NCBI RefSeq assembly: GCF_019455445.1 | Contig: NZ_JAHWUS010000003.1 | Span: forward strand, 186,001-250,000 | DNA: 64,000 nt | Source of the DNA: Pseudaquidulcibacter saccharophilus | GTDB taxonomy: Bacteria; Pseudomonadota; Alphaproteobacteria; Caulobacterales; Aquidulcibacteraceae | Reading direction: 5' to 3' | Part shown: positions 16,784 through 26,763 of the stretch, in pieces | Layout of the letters: the number at the start of each line of letters is the position of its first letter | Numbering within the stretch: position 1 is the first letter of the stretch | Program-made: the position numbers and the translations under genes | The notes under the pieces: generated by a model | The model's input: the letters and a program-made list of their open reading frames with translations, nothing else | Databases searched by the model: none | Told to the model about the DNA's origin: nothing

Positions 16784-17418
16784 ATAATTTCGAATTTGTT
16801 GATTTCTTGATTGTAAACGCGCAAGTCACCGGTCTCGATATCAAAATGCGCACCCCAAAGGCCAATGCGTCCTTTATCCTCAAGATATTTGATGCATGGG
16901 AAGGTTCGCAAGTTTTCAAGCGAATGGATAATACCGTCTTTTTCAAGTTCATATTGCTTCACATCATGATTGCAATGCCCGCATTGTGCCTCGACCTTGG
17001 CCTTTGGCTCATCAAGAATTGACATCCATTTTGTGATAAAGTTTGCTTCAGTTTGCACTGTAATGCTTGAATCAAGTGCGGCGGCAACACCACCACATTT
17101 TGAATGGCCCAAGATAACAATATGTTCAACTTTTAAATTAAGGGCGGCATATTCAATTGCCGCTGAAACACCGTGGTGTTTACCTTCCATTTCGAAAGGG
17201 GGTACAAGATTGGCGACGTTACGTACAATAAAAAGTTCGCCGGTTCCAAAAGATAAAATCGAATTAACATCAACACGTGAATCGCAACATGCAATCACCA
17301 TGACTTTTGGATTTTGTCCATCAGTTGCAAGATGTTTATAATGTTCTTTTTGTTCGGGGAATGCGGCGTTTTTAAAGTTATAATAAGCGTCAATTAGTGT
17401 TTTGGGAAAATTATTCAT
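16780..17418 (-). CDS. can: Beta-class carbonic anhydrase
   Basis: 212 residues. Zinc ligands and dyad are present: CCDSRVD (Cys45, Asp46, Arg48) and HSKCGG (His105, Cys108). It interconverts CO2 and bicarbonate in the cytoplasm. It is the last gene of a minus-strand operon (AIM24-like, DUF423, ygfZ, can), starting 12 bases after ygfZ with AGGG upstream of the ATG. The length and motifs are normal for the family. Confidence 0.95.
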   Translation of the reverse strand: MNNFPKTLIDAYYNFKNAAFPEQKEHYKHLATDGQNPKVMVIACCDSRVDVNSILSFGTGELFIVRNVANLVPPFEMEGKHHGVSAAIEYAALNLKVEHIVILGHSKCGGVAAALDSSITVQTEANFITKWMSILDEPKAKVEAQCGHCNHDVKQYELEKDGIIHSLENLRTFPCIKYLEDKGRIGLWGAHFDIETGDLRVYNQEINKFEII

Positions 17419-17430
17419 ATTAAACCCTGC

Positions 17431-18213
17431 TCATTTTTTTTCGGGTATAAATATTTCTGTCCCATTGGCAAGTAATTTTTGACCCTGCGTAATAGCGTTT
17501 TCTAATTTATCAATTCTAATCAATGCCATACCGATATTATTAATTACACTTCTAGTATAACCAACAGTAGAATCAGCAGAAACAATAGGGGAATTATAGG
17601 CGGGAGTGGGGCCAGAAAAACCAATTTGCATCAATTTGTTTTTCACTGTTGTGCGGCGTTTCATACGCGATGTCATTTCTTGGCCAACGTAACAACCCTT
17701 GTGAAAATCAATGGCGCCCATTTCATCCATCAAACCTTCGAGCGCAAAATCACCATCACGAATTAAGTCTTGTTGTAATTCGGGGATGCTGTTGGCAATT
17801 CGCAGGTTTTCATAGTCTGCAAAATCGCCATCTTGTTCGGTGTCAATCGGTGCAATAATACGATAGCCAATATTCTCGTTGCGAGGATCCTTAAAGCCAC
17901 CCTTGGCAGGCGTCATATTTGCAAAGACCGAATATTCTTCTGATAAATCAGTTAGTTCGACTTTTGAGCGTAATTTGTACATCTTAAGGCGTTTGAACAG
18001 CTCTTGCGGTGCATTGCAATCAAGCAGAAAGCCGTCATCTTTTCGCATCACAAACATATCAAAAAGATATTTACCTTGCGGCGACAAAAGGCCCGCGAAA
18101 ACAGCAGTTTCAGCGGTGGCATCATCGACATTATTAGTCAAAATATTGTTTAGGAAGTTTAATGCATCTTCGCCCTTAACTGCCAAAACACCACGATTTT
18201 TAAGCAATATCAT
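17431..18213 (-). CDS. ygfZ: Folate-binding protein YgfZ (iron-sulfur cluster maintenance)
   Basis: 260 residues. It shows the N-terminal GcvT-like fold (FLNNILTNNVDD) and the YgfZ signature KGCYVGQEMTSRMKRR at about 190-205, with the conserved cysteine. YgfZ/IbaG-class proteins use folate in repair or assembly of Fe-S enzymes. Its start overlaps the DUF423 gene by 14 bases, so it is translationally coupled. The adjacency to can and DUF423 gives no further functional clue. Confidence 0.93.
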   Translation of the reverse strand: MILLKNRGVLAVKGEDALNFLNNILTNNVDDATAETAVFAGLLSPQGKYLFDMFVMRKDDGFLLDCNAPQELFKRLKMYKLRSKVELTDLSEEYSVFANMTPAKGGFKDPRNENIGYRIIAPIDTEQDGDFADYENLRIANSIPELQQDLIRDGDFALEGLMDEMGAIDFHKGCYVGQEMTSRMKRRTTVKNKLMQIGFSGPTPAYNSPIVSADSTVGYTRSVINNIGMALIRIDKLENAITQGQKLLANGTEIFIPEKK

Positions 18214-18580
18214 CGGTTTTCCTTAAAATGAAACCAAGCCCCAAAATAATCCAAGCAATTGTGAAGCTTATTCCGCCAAAAGGTGCCGAAGGGGTGCGTG
18301 CCAAAATGCCAAATCCCATCATTGTTACCGGAATTGCAAAAAGAACCATGCCCAACATTGTGAACATTGCCGCCGCACAGCTAAAACGGCCAATTTTCTC
18401 AAATTGGCTAATTGCGAAAAGCCCCAACAAAGCGTGCGGCGTCATAACATTGGCGGCAATCGCGATTAATTCACCATTGTGATCTTTTGCATGGTGCGAA
18501 TAGGCAAGTAATAAAACCGATGCCCCGCCCAAAATACCAAATAAAAGCGCGAAAATTTTACGCGGATTGAAATTTTTCAT
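18200..18580 (-). CDS. DUF423 small membrane protein
   Basis: 126 residues with four TM helices and the DUF423 (YgdD/YwdK) pattern: GGASVLLLAYSHH, TPHALLGLFAI, and the C-terminal TPSAPFGGISFTIAWIILGLGF. The function of the family is unknown. Its start shares one base with the stop of the AIM24-like gene (TAATG), and its 3' end overlaps ygfZ. Confidence 0.9.
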   Translation of the reverse strand: MKNFNPRKIFALLFGILGGASVLLLAYSHHAKDHNGELIAIAANVMTPHALLGLFAISQFEKIGRFSCAAAMFTMLGMVLFAIPVTMMGFGILARTPSAPFGGISFTIAWIILGLGFILRKTDDIA

Positions 18581-19374
18581 TAATTGTCACCATCAAGTAA
18601 TCTGCCGAGGCCACCAAGAACCGAGCCTTCGCCTGTTGAACCGCCATTTTGTGGCGCACTGGCAAGCATCCGACCAGCAAGACGGGAGAATGGTAAGGAT
18701 TGAATCCAAACTGTACCAGGGCCTTTTAATTCGGCAAAGAAAACACCTTCGCCACCAAAAATCATTGATTTAATTGAGCCAGCGCGAACAATGTTGAAAT
18801 CAACATTTTGTGTAAAGGCAACAACGCAACCTGTATCAATATGTATAGTTTCGCCAGCCTGTAAATCCTTGCGAATAATGCAACCACCGGCATGAACAAA
18901 AACAAGTCCATCACCGTCAAGCTGCTGCATAATAAAGCCTTCGCCACCAAAAAGCCCTGTTAAAATTCTCTTTTGAAAGAATATACCCAATTGCACACCG
19001 CGTGCAGCCGCCAAAAAGCTGTCTTTCTGGCAAATCAAACGTCCGCCAAAATCGGTTAATTTAAGCGGCAAGATATGTCCGGGGTAGGGGGCTGCAAATG
19101 CGACCTTTGCTTTGCCTTGGCCTTTGTGTGTGAAAACGGTGGTAAACAAGCTTTCGCCAGTTAAAAGGCGTTTACCCGCACCAAGTAATGTCCCAAGTAA
19201 ATCCGATTTTTGACCTGAGCCATCACCAAAAACCGCATCCATATCAATGCTTGGGTCTTTGTACATCATCATTCCGGCTTCGGCGACCGCGCTTTCACCT
19301 GGGTCTAGCTCAACCTCAACAAATTGCATTTCTTCGCCAAAAATTTCATAATCAACTTCGTCAGCTCTTGCCAT
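18580..19374 (-). CDS. AIM24 / TIGR00266 family protein
   Basis: 264 residues, soluble and beta-rich. The TIGR00266/AIM24 features are visible: VEVELDPGESAVAEAGMMMYKDPSIDM near the N-terminus, glycine-rich GGEGFIMQQLDGDGLVFVHAGGCIIRKDL in the middle, and GGEGVFFAELKGPGTVWIQSLPFSRLA near the end. The family is related to a yeast mitochondrial biogenesis protein; its bacterial role is unknown. It is the first gene of the four-gene minus-strand operon and is divergent from the nucleoside transporter (184-base gap). Confidence 0.9.
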   Translation of the reverse strand: MARADEVDYEIFGEEMQFVEVELDPGESAVAEAGMMMYKDPSIDMDAVFGDGSGQKSDLLGTLLGAGKRLLTGESLFTTVFTHKGQGKAKVAFAAPYPGHILPLKLTDFGGRLICQKDSFLAAARGVQLGIFFQKRILTGLFGGEGFIMQQLDGDGLVFVHAGGCIIRKDLQAGETIHIDTGCVVAFTQNVDFNIVRAGSIKSMIFGGEGVFFAELKGPGTVWIQSLPFSRLAGRMLASAPQNGGSTGEGSVLGGLGRLLDGDN

Positions 19375-19558
19375 GATGATAACTCCAAAAATGATTTATA
19401 TGTTTAGAATAGTTTTATGATTATTCAATGGCGATTATTTGCGAATGCTCTGTGCATGGCATAAATTTTTGTCATGAAACCGACCAATTCCACATGAAAA
19501 TGAATATAACACTTGCCCCTTTGTTAATTGTATCTAATCATTGTGGAGAGAGGTATTA

Positions 19559-20848
19559 ATGGCTTGGGGTCTTGATAATGCACGCGCAATTTTTGGCGCG
19601 GTTTTAATAATATTAATTTTGTGGCTTTTGTCGGAAAATCGCAAAAAGTTTCCATGGCGTCTGGCAATTGGCGCGATGGCTGTTCAGGCAGTATTGGTAT
19701 TTTTATTGTTCGGATTGCCGGCATCGCAGGCGGTTTTAAACACCGTAAACTCTGCGGTTGATGGTCTTGCCGCCGCAACTGCGGAGGGGACAAAGTTTGT
19801 ATTTGGCTATCTTGGCGGTGGCGATATGCCATTTGTAAAGGTTGATGCCAATGCACCGCCACCATTCTTATTTGCCTTTAACGTTTTGCCATTGATTCTT
19901 GTAATCTCGGCGCTGTCTGCGCTTTTGTGGCATTGGAAAATTTTACAATGGATAACCCGTGGCTTTGGCTTTTTGTTTGAAAAGTCGATGGGGCTTGGTG
20001 GTGCATCCGCCCTTGCGACCGCCGCTAATATTTTTATGGGCATGGTCGAAAGCCCGATTGTTATCAAGGGCTATTTGGATAAATTATCCCGATCTGAATT
20101 GTTTATGATGATGGTGGTGGGGCTTTCAACGGTTGCGGGTTCAACCATGGTTGCATATGCAACAATTCTTGCCCCAACCTTGCCGAATGCTGCGGGCCAC
20201 GTTTTGGTGGCGTCAATCATTACCGCACCTGCGGGGATTTTGGCGGCAAGGATTATGATACCCGAAACCTTATTCGATGGCGGCGCAGATTTGGATTATA
20301 CTTCGCAGCTTAAATATTCTTCATCTATGGATGCGATTACCCATGGTGTGCAAGATGGCCTTATGGTGATGATTAATGTTGGCGCATTCCTTTTGGTGTT
20401 CGTAAGTTTTGTTGCAATTATCAATGGTGTTTTGGGCGTGTTTGGTGATGTGGCGGGGGCGCCACTTACTTTGCAACGGATTTTTGGCTTTATCTTTTCG
20501 CCATTGGCGTGGGTGATTGGTATTCCTTGGAACGAAAGCCAACAAGCCGGCGGTTTATTGGGAACAAAACTATTCCTTACCGAATTTGTGGCGTTCCTAG
20601 ATTTAGGTGCAATTCCAGAGGCAGCAATGACCGAACGCACAAGAATGATTATGACTTATGCGCTTTGCGGCTTTGCCAATGTTGGTTCAGTCGGGATTAT
20701 GACCGGCGGTATGACGGCATTAATGCCAGAAAGACGTGGTGAAATTCTTGAACTAGCGTGGAAGGCACTTATCCCTGGGTTTTTGGCAACCATGCTAAGC
20801 GCTACTATTGTTGCGATTTTGCCAATGGCAATTTTTGGCGCGCATTAA
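19559..20848 (+). CDS. Concentrative nucleoside transporter (NupC/CNT family)
   Basis: 429 residues from ATG 19559 (GAGAGAGG just upstream). It is a polytopic membrane protein with the CNT core: FNVLPLILVISALSALLWHW, the helical-hairpin motif GGASALATAANIFMGMVESPIVIKGYL, STVAGSTMVAYATIL, and the late NVGSVGIMTGG motif. It carries out cation-coupled import of nucleosides across the inner membrane. The lipoprotein-like DUF2939 gene starts 14 bases after its stop, so they are likely co-transcribed. Confidence 0.92.
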   Translation: MAWGLDNARAIFGAVLIILILWLLSENRKKFPWRLAIGAMAVQAVLVFLLFGLPASQAVLNTVNSAVDGLAAATAEGTKFVFGYLGGGDMPFVKVDANAPPPFLFAFNVLPLILVISALSALLWHWKILQWITRGFGFLFEKSMGLGGASALATAANIFMGMVESPIVIKGYLDKLSRSELFMMMVVGLSTVAGSTMVAYATILAPTLPNAAGHVLVASIITAPAGILAARIMIPETLFDGGADLDYTSQLKYSSSMDAITHGVQDGLMVMINVGAFLLVFVSFVAIINGVLGVFGDVAGAPLTLQRIFGFIFSPLAWVIGIPWNESQQAGGLLGTKLFLTEFVAFLDLGAIPEAAMTERTRMIMTYALCGFANVGSVGIMTGGMTALMPERRGEILELAWKALIPGFLATMLSATIVAILPMAIFGAH

Positions 20849-20862
20849 TAAAGGTTTGTGAA

Positions 20863-21438
20863 ATGAAAAAGAAATCCTCCTCCCCGCTGGTGATAATTGT
20901 GGTTTTATTGGTAATCATCGCGGGGGCGGGGTATTATTTTTCGCCATTATTGGCATTGTATAACCTTAAAAATGCGGCGGTTGCCGGTAATCGGGATCAG
21001 GTTGCCAATGCGGTTGATTTCCCCGCAGTTCGTGAGGATGTCAAAAGCCAGATGATGGCATCTTTACAGGCCGAAATGACCAAAGAAAAGGATAATCCAT
21101 TTGCGGCAATGGGTGTTGCGATGGGTGCTGCAATGGTCGATAAATTGGTTGATGCTTTTGTAAATGCCGACACCATTACCACCATCATGAAAGATGGTGA
21201 GCTAAGGGTAGTCAAACAAGCGCCCCCAAGCCCAGGTGCGGAATCAGAACCAAAAAGCGATGTGAAAATTGATGTTCAATGGACCTCAATCGATAGTGTT
21301 AATGTGGTTGTTTCCGAAAAGAATAACCCCAATAAAAAACCCGTTTCCCTTCGGATGAAGAAAAACGGGCTTGTTGGTTGGAAATTGGTTGGCATCAAAC
21401 TGCCGATGAAAGAGGCAGAGGCAACACCGGCAAATTAA
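20863..21438 (+). CDS. DUF2939-like membrane-anchored protein
   Basis: 191 residues from ATG 20863 (AAAGG upstream); the open frame extends back into the transporter gene but that part is a shadow. One N-terminal TM anchor (SSPLVIIVVLLVIIAGAGYYFSPLLALYNLKNA) leads into a periplasmic domain beginning AAVAGNRDQVANAVDFPAVREDVKSQM, typical of DUF2939. Function unknown. It lies directly after the nucleoside transporter. Confidence 0.8.
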   Translation: MKKKSSSPLVIIVVLLVIIAGAGYYFSPLLALYNLKNAAVAGNRDQVANAVDFPAVREDVKSQMMASLQAEMTKEKDNPFAAMGVAMGAAMVDKLVDAFVNADTITTIMKDGELRVVKQAPPSPGAESEPKSDVKIDVQWTSIDSVNVVVSEKNNPNKKPVSLRMKKNGLVGWKLVGIKLPMKEAEATPAN

Positions 21439-21451
21439 TGCCCAACCTAAA

Positions 21452-22009
21452 TTAATGCTCAGTATGCGTTAATTTATCGACATAGGCGATACCAATTGCC
21501 GAAATAATAAAGACAAAATGGATAATGGTTTGCCACATCACGGCTTCTGCGGTGATGTTTGCACCCGCAAGACCGATTTTTGATGCCTCGATAAAGGTGC
21601 GCAAAAGGTGGATTGAGGAAATACCGATAATTGCCATCGCAAGTTTAACCTTTAGGACGCCGGCATTTACATGATCTAGCCATTCTGGCTGATCGGGATG
21701 GCCATTAAGATTTAGGCGGGAAACAAAGGTTTCATAGCCACCAACAATAACCATTATCAAAAGGTTGGAAATCATTACAACGTCAATAAGTCCAAGCACC
21801 ACAAGCATGATGTCTTGTTCGCCAAAAGTGGTGGCATGGGTGATTAAGTGCCATAGTTCAACAAGGAATTTATAAACATAAACGCCTTGCGCACCTATAA
21901 GGCCAATATAAAGCGGTAATTGCAACCAGCGGCTTGAAAAAATCAAAAGCGGCAGCGGCGCAAGTTTCGGGTTTTGTGTCGGAGTGTTTGTATCAATTTT
22001 TTCAGTCAT
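21452..22009 (-). CDS. UPF0114 (YqhA-type) membrane protein
   Basis: 185 residues, three to four TM helices. The UPF0114/TIGR00645 signature [25 protein letters not shown] is followed by the helix-rich [28 protein letters not shown] and [21 protein letters not shown]. Function unknown. It is convergent with the DUF2939 gene. Confidence 0.9.
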   Translation of the reverse strand: MTEKIDTNTPTQNPKLAPLPLLIFSSRWLQLPLYIGLIGAQGVYVYKFLVELWHLITHATTFGEQDIMLVVLGLIDVVMISNLLIMVIVGGYETFVSRLNLNGHPDQPEWLDHVNAGVLKVKLAMAIIGISSIHLLRTFIEASKIGLAGANITAEAVMWQTIIHFVFIISAIGIAYVDKLTHTEH

Positions 22010-22305
22010 TATTTTGAAATAGGGGCGAGGGTGGGGGATTGCAAGGGGCGTGAACCTCTAACCCAAAAGTATTGCGTCAACCTGCCGCAATTTATTCACA
22101 TTGCCACTTTCATTTTTAACCATTTGATACTATGTGAGACCTGTGGAATGGCGAATTATTTTGTGCATCATTCCGCATAATTACCCCCTGCTGTTTGGCA
22201 GAAATTGGTCACTACCACTTTCTATTGGGCACACCCTTTGGGGGGCATAGTTCAAACCCACCTGTGACCTCGAATGGCGCAGGTATAAAAAAATAAGAGG
22301 ATAAA
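22010..22305. other. Intergenic region upstream of acnB
   Basis: 296 bases between the UPF0114 gene and acnB. It contains a GGAATG...CATTCC inverted repeat around 22145-22175 and a T-arm-like string near 22250 that does not belong to a tRNA. It must hold the acnB promoter, but no convincing -35/-10 pair stands out. Confidence 0.4.
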
Positions 22306-24894
22306 ATGTTAGCTGAATATCGTAAACATGTTGATGAACGTGCCGCCCTTGGGATACCGCCACTTGCGTTAAGTGCGCAACAAACCGCTGATTTAATCGA
22401 ATTAATCAAAAACCCACCTGCTGGTGAAGAGGCGTTTTTGCTTGACCTTCTTACCCACCGTGTACCACCGGGTGTGGATGATGCGGCGCATGTAAAGGCG
22501 TCATTCCTTGCCGCTGTTGCTGAAGGCAGTGTAAAGGTTGCCCTTATTGACCGTAAAAAAGCAACTGAATTATTGGGTACAATGGTTGGTGGTTATAACG
22601 TTAAACCATTGATTGACCTTTTGGGCGATGCCGAAGTTGGCGCAACCGCTGCCGAAGGTTTGAAACATACCCTTTTGATGTTTGACTTCTTTAATGATGT
22701 TGCCGACCTTGCCAAGGCGGGCAATGCAAATGCCAAAGCGGTTATGGAATCATGGGCAAATGCCGAATGGTTTACTTCGCGTCCAAAAGTGGCGGAAAAA
22801 ATCACTGTAACCGTGTTCAAAGTAACCGGCGAAACCAATACCGACGATTTGTCACCGGCACCGGATGCATGGTCACGCCCTGATATTCCTTTGCACGGCC
22901 TTGCAATGTTGAAAAACAAACGTGACGGCATCACCCCAGAGCAGGACGGTGTTCGTGGCCCAATTAAATTCATCGAAGACCTAAAAGCAAAAGGCAATCT
23001 TGTTGCCTATGTTGGCGATGTTGTTGGTACTGGCTCAAGCCGTAAATCAGCAACCAACAGCGTGATTTGGTGGACTGGTGAAGATATTCCATATGTTCCA
23101 AACAAACGTTTTGGCGGCGTATGCTTGGGCGGTAAAATTGCACCGATTTTCTTTAACACCCAAGAAGATTCTGGCGCGCTTCCAATCGAAGTTGACGTAA
23201 GCCAAATGAATATGGGCGATGTAATCGACATTTACCCATATGAAGGCAAAGTTGAGAAAAATGGCGCGGTAATCGCGAATTTCGAACTTAAATCACAAGT
23301 GATTTTTGACGAGGTTCAGGCCGGTGGTCGTATCAACCTTATCATTGGTCGCGGTCTAACCACACGTGCGCGTGAGGCGTTGGGTCTTGGCGTTACCGAT
23401 ATTTTCCGCCTTCCTCAAAGCCCTGCTGATAGCGGTAAAGGCTTTACACAGGCACAAAAAATGGTTGGTCGTGCGTGCGGTCTTCCAGAAGGTCAAGGCG
23501 TTCGCCCTGGTACATATTGCGAACCAAAAATGACAACTGTTGGTTCACAAGATACCACAGGCCCAATGACCCGTGACGAGCTAAAAGACCTTGCATGCCT
23601 TGGTTTCTCTGCGGATCTTGTGATGCAATCATTCTGCCACACTGCGGCATATCCAAAACCAGTTGACGTTAAAACCCATAAAACATTGCCGGCGTTTATT
23701 TATAATCGCGGTGGTGTTGCGCTTCGTCCGGGTGATGGCATTATCCACTCTTGGTTAAACCGTATGCTATTGCCTGATACTGTTGGTACAGGCGGCGACA
23801 GCCACACCCGTTTCCCAATTGGTATTTCATTCCCTGCGGGTTCTGGTCTTGTGGCATTTGGTGCGGCAACTGGCGTTATGCCACTTGATATGCCGGAATC
23901 AGTTTTGGTTCGCTTTAGCGGCACTTTACAGCCGGGCGTAACCCTTCGTGATTTGGTTCACGCAATTCCATATTATGCAATCAAAGCAGGTCTTTTGACC
24001 GTTGCCAAAGCAGGCAAAATCAACATCTTCTCTGGTAAAATCCTTGAAATCGAAGGCCTACCAGACTTGAAAGTTGAGCAGGCGTTCGAATTAACCGACG
24101 CATCAGCAGAACGTTCTGCGGCTGGTTGTACCGTAAAATTGAATAAAGAGCCGATTATTGAATATATGAAATCAAACATCGTGCTTTTGAAAAACATGAT
24201 TGCGGATGGCTATAAGGATGACAAAACCATTGCCCGCCGTATCGCAAAAATGGAAGAGTGGATTGCAAACCCTGTTCTTATCGAAGCCGACAAAGACGCA
24301 GAATACGCGGCCGTTATCGAAATCAATATGGACGAAATCAAAGAACCAATTCTTTGCGCACCAAATGATCCAGATGATGCACGCCTATTGTCAGAAGTTG
24401 CAGGTACAAAAATTGATGAGGTTTTCATCGGTTCTTGTATGACCAATATCGGTCACTTCCGTGCAGCATCTTTGTTGTTGAAAGACAAAAAAGACATTCC
24501 AACCCGCCTTTGGGTTGCGCCACCAACCAAAATGGATGAAGCTGAACTTGTTAAAGAAGGTCACTATTCAACTTTTGGCTCTGCGGGTGCGCGTACCGAA
24601 ATGCCGGGCTGTTCGCTTTGCATGGGTAACCAAGCACAGGTTCACGAAGGTGCAACGGTGGTTTCAACCTCTACCCGTAACTTCCCGAACCGTTTGGGTC
24701 GCAACACCAATGTTTATTTGTCATCTGCTGAACTTGCGGCGGTGGCATCAAAAATTGGTAAACTTCCAACTGTTGAGGAATATCTTGCTGAAATGGGCGT
24801 TATCAACGGCCAAAAAGATAGCGTTTACCGTTATATGAACTTCAACCAAATTGACGAATATGTTGAAGTCGCCAATACGGTTGCGGCGGAATAA
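22306..24894 (+). CDS. acnB: Aconitate hydratase B (bifunctional with 2-methylisocitrate dehydratase)
   Basis: 862 residues, the AcnB length. The N-terminal HEAT-like and swivel domains (1-390) precede the catalytic core. Cluster and active-site segments are visible: [24 protein letters not shown] and [13 protein letters not shown], which supply the three 4Fe-4S cysteines. It interconverts citrate and isocitrate in the TCA cycle. AGAGGA lies before the ATG, and a strong terminator follows. Codon use is more biased than in neighbouring genes, fitting high expression. Confidence 0.97.
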   Translation: MLAEYRKHVDERAALGIPPLALSAQQTADLIELIKNPPAGEEAFLLDLLTHRVPPGVDDAAHVKASFLAAVAEGSVKVALIDRKKATELLGTMVGGYNVKPLIDLLGDAEVGATAAEGLKHTLLMFDFFNDVADLAKAGNANAKAVMESWANAEWFTSRPKVAEKITVTVFKVTGETNTDDLSPAPDAWSRPDIPLHGLAMLKNKRDGITPEQDGVRGPIKFIEDLKAKGNLVAYVGDVVGTGSSRKSATNSVIWWTGEDIPYVPNKRFGGVCLGGKIAPIFFNTQEDSGALPIEVDVSQMNMGDVIDIYPYEGKVEKNGAVIANFELKSQVIFDEVQAGGRINLIIGRGLTTRAREALGLGVTDIFRLPQSPADSGKGFTQAQKMVGRACGLPEGQGVRPGTYCEPKMTTVGSQDTTGPMTRDELKDLACLGFSADLVMQSFCHTAAYPKPVDVKTHKTLPAFIYNRGGVALRPGDGIIHSWLNRMLLPDTVGTGGDSHTRFPIGISFPAGSGLVAFGAATGVMPLDMPESVLVRFSGTLQPGVTLRDLVHAIPYYAIKAGLLTVAKAGKINIFSGKILEIEGLPDLKVEQAFELTDASAERSAAGCTVKLNKEPIIEYMKSNIVLLKNMIADGYKDDKTIARRIAKMEEWIANPVLIEADKDAEYAAVIEINMDEIKEPILCAPNDPDDARLLSEVAGTKIDEVFIGSCMTNIGHFRAASLLLKDKKDIPTRLWVAPPTKMDEAELVKEGHYSTFGSAGARTEMPGCSLCMGNQAQVHEGATVVSTSTRNFPNRLGRNTNVYLSSAELAAVASKIGKLPTVEEYLAEMGVINGQKDSVYRYMNFNQIDEYVEVANTVAAE

Positions 24895-24918
24895 ATATTT
24901 ACCCTTTCGCACTTTTTA

Positions 24919-24948
24919 AAAAGCCCGTTGGAAACAGCGGGCTTTTTT
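24919..24948 (+). terminator. acnB terminator
   Basis: AAAAGCCCGTTG-GAAA-CAGCGGGCTTTTTT (one mismatch in the stem), 24 bases after the acnB stop. Confidence 0.92.
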
Positions 24949-24971
24949 GTTGCGCGGGAACGTATTTGAAC

Positions 24972-25011
24972 CTTCTACTTTCCCCGTAAAACGGAGGGGG
25001 TGGACGCGAAT
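24972..25011. repeat. Half copy of the GC-rich palindromic repeat
   Basis: TCCCCGT-AAA-ACGGAGGGGG hairpin followed by GTGGACGCGAA. It matches the right-hand module of the 25278-25391 element and is flanked by unrelated sequence. Confidence 0.6.
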
Positions 25012-25117
25012 TCTAACCATTATTGACAATGTGTAACAGCGATTATTTTTAGAAAAATGATTGATAATCAATTGGTTATCTGATTGTTGGCGTCTATTTT
25101 ATGTGTCGCCCAAAAAT

Positions 25118-25179
25118 GTTGACATTTGTTGACATCCACCAAATTTAGCATCGCCAAAAAACCTGACATTTCCTGACAT
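25118..25179. repeat. Paired TGACAT direct repeats
   Basis: GTTGACATTTGTTGACAT (25118-25135) and CCTGACATTTCCTGACAT (25162-25179) agree at 14 of 18 bases and are 44 bases apart; each holds two TGACAT units. Both are preceded by a TCGCC(C)AAAAA string. They might be protein-binding sites or a duplicated target. Confidence 0.5.
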
Positions 25180-25277
25180 ACCCAAGCCGCACCAATCAAT
25201 TCAGCCAAAACAAACTTTGGATATTAAAGGCATTTATTCAGGTGGGGATAGATGGATTAATTATTAATGATTTGCTG

Positions 25278-25391
25278 CCCCCTCAGTCACGATAAATCGT
25301 GACAGCTCCCCCGTAAACAGGGGAGCATGGGCGTAATCTTTGTCCTCCCCTGTGAAACGGGGGAGGTGGACGCGAAGCGGACGGAGGGGGA
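25278..25391. repeat. Two-module palindromic repeat (BIME/REP-like)
   Basis: Left module: CCCCCTCAGTC, hairpin GTCACGAT-AA-ATCGTGAC, hairpin GCTCCCC...GGGGAGC. A short linker follows. Right module: hairpin CTCCCC...GGGGAG, GGTGGACGCGAAGCGGACGGAGGGGG. The outer arms CCCCCTC-GTC/GAC-GAGGGGG are inverted. The same module order is found with different sequence at 45220-45363. Confidence 0.7.
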
Positions 25392-25475
25392 AAGAATCTG
25401 TGCATAAACTATTCGCACACGGTTACACTTCCTAAGAATCAGCAATTAATCACTATCAACCTAAGGGGTGGTTTT

Positions 25476-26669
25476 ATGGAAACAAATCTATTTAGTGATG
25501 ATGTGGTTATAATTATCGGTGCGGGCGCATCAGTACCGTTTGGACTACCAACGGGGTTGGATTTGATTGATTTAGTTCAGATGCGGCTTATTATGGAGGC
25601 TAAAAGTCTTTCCGATCTTAAAAAGATAGGAGTGGAAGATATTAATGATTTATACGAAGCAAAAATGCAAAGAGCTCCTATTTATTGTGCTTACAATGAA
25701 ATATTTAGTTTTGATGATAACAAAAATATAGAAAATGGAAAAAATATAAATTTTAACTTTGGTGAAGCTATTAATTTTTTAAGAGAAAATGCCTCTTGGT
25801 TGAATAGTCAGGTTTCTGATTCAATAGATGATTTAATTAGATACAATAGAGATAAAGCTAGGTTGTTAAAAATATGTATAGTTTTTGAACTGTTAAATAG
25901 AACACATTCACTAGAAGATATGACGTACATAAGTAAAGATTTTAAACTTAGGAATATCAATCAGGTTAATAAATTTGGAACAACAAAAAAAGACGAAAAA
26001 GGAGGGAATATAACTCTAAGAAATTGGATTCATAACTTCATAAACGTCGTTCGTAATAATTTTATAGGTAATTGGAAATTAGTTGCGAATTGGGAAAAAT
26101 TTAAAGAAAATAACAAGATTAAAATAATTACTTTTAACTATGATGGTATTTTAGAAGAAATTCTATCAAAGAATTGGGCATCAATTGAAAGTAAATTACC
26201 AAATTGGAAAAATATATTTGAAATTATACACCCACATGGCAGTATAGTTTTCAGGGATAAAATAGAATTACTCGAACTACCGCGATACCTAAGTATAAAT
26301 GCTGAAAAAATAGCTGTAATTCACGATAAGCATGTCAGGGAAGAAATAAGGAATTCGCGTTCTAGAACAAAAGAGATTGTTTTTAACTCAAACGAAATTT
26401 TCTCTATTGGCTTTGCATTTGCTGCTATGAATTGTAAGTTATTAGGACTAGATAACTGGCAAGCAAATAATAAAGTAAATACAATACACTATATTAATTT
26501 TGATGGTAACAAAGGTTTAAAAATACGCGTTAGTAATTTAGAACGTGATTTCAATGAATTTGACGTTGATTTTGGTGTAGCTGCAGATGCTTGGGAGCCT
26601 GATAAGAACCAATTCCTCCAAATCACCGATGCCCTAATGGGTGGATTTTTGGGTGAAATGCCGTCTTAA
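25476..26669 (+). CDS. SIR2-like domain protein, probable anti-phage NADase
   Basis: 397 residues. SIR2-fold landmarks: Rossmann-like VVIIIGAGASVPFGLPTG (GAGAS at 15-19), the Asn/Asp segment IITFNYDGILEEIL (about 220), a catalytic-type His in HPHGS (252-255), and SIGFAFAAMNCKLLGL near 310. The remaining C-terminal 70 residues are unassigned. SIR2-like proteins of this size often degrade NAD in phage defence. The gene is much richer in A and T than its surroundings and is preceded by repeats, which points to acquisition. AAGGGG precedes the ATG. No partner gene is apparent, so it may be a single-gene system. Confidence 0.75.
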   Translation: METNLFSDDVVIIIGAGASVPFGLPTGLDLIDLVQMRLIMEAKSLSDLKKIGVEDINDLYEAKMQRAPIYCAYNEIFSFDDNKNIENGKNINFNFGEAINFLRENASWLNSQVSDSIDDLIRYNRDKARLLKICIVFELLNRTHSLEDMTYISKDFKLRNINQVNKFGTTKKDEKGGNITLRNWIHNFINVVRNNFIGNWKLVANWEKFKENNKIKIITFNYDGILEEILSKNWASIESKLPNWKNIFEIIHPHGSIVFRDKIELLELPRYLSINAEKIAVIHDKHVREEIRNSRSRTKEIVFNSNEIFSIGFAFAAMNCKLLGLDNWQANNKVNTIHYINFDGNKGLKIRVSNLERDFNEFDVDFGVAADAWEPDKNQFLQITDALMGGFLGEMPS

Positions 26670-26763
26670 TTCCTGCCAATAAACCTACTTTACCCCACAT
26701 TAACCAAAAACCTTATCTCAATCACAAACAATTACACCTATGGTAGTGGTGTGGGGGATTGCC

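Larger units (their letters stand above)
24895..25475. other. Repeat-rich intergenic region between acnB and the SIR2 gene
   Basis: 581 bases without a gene. In order: acnB terminator, half copy of a palindromic repeat (about 24972-25011), a possible TTGACA at 25023, two 18-base imperfect direct repeats (25118 and 25162), and a full two-module palindromic element (25278-25391). It looks like the boundary of a recently acquired segment. Confidence 0.7.

Noticed and set aside
22235..22275. T-arm-like string (GTTCAAACCC) upstream of acnB, suggestive of a tRNA
   Set aside because: No acceptor stem, anticodon arm or CCA partner could be arranged around it; it is an isolated motif.
24895..25475. 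CRISPR array suspected because of repeated GC-rich hairpins next to a defence-type gene
   Set aside because: Repeats are palindromic modules of different length without regular spacers; no cas genes nearby.
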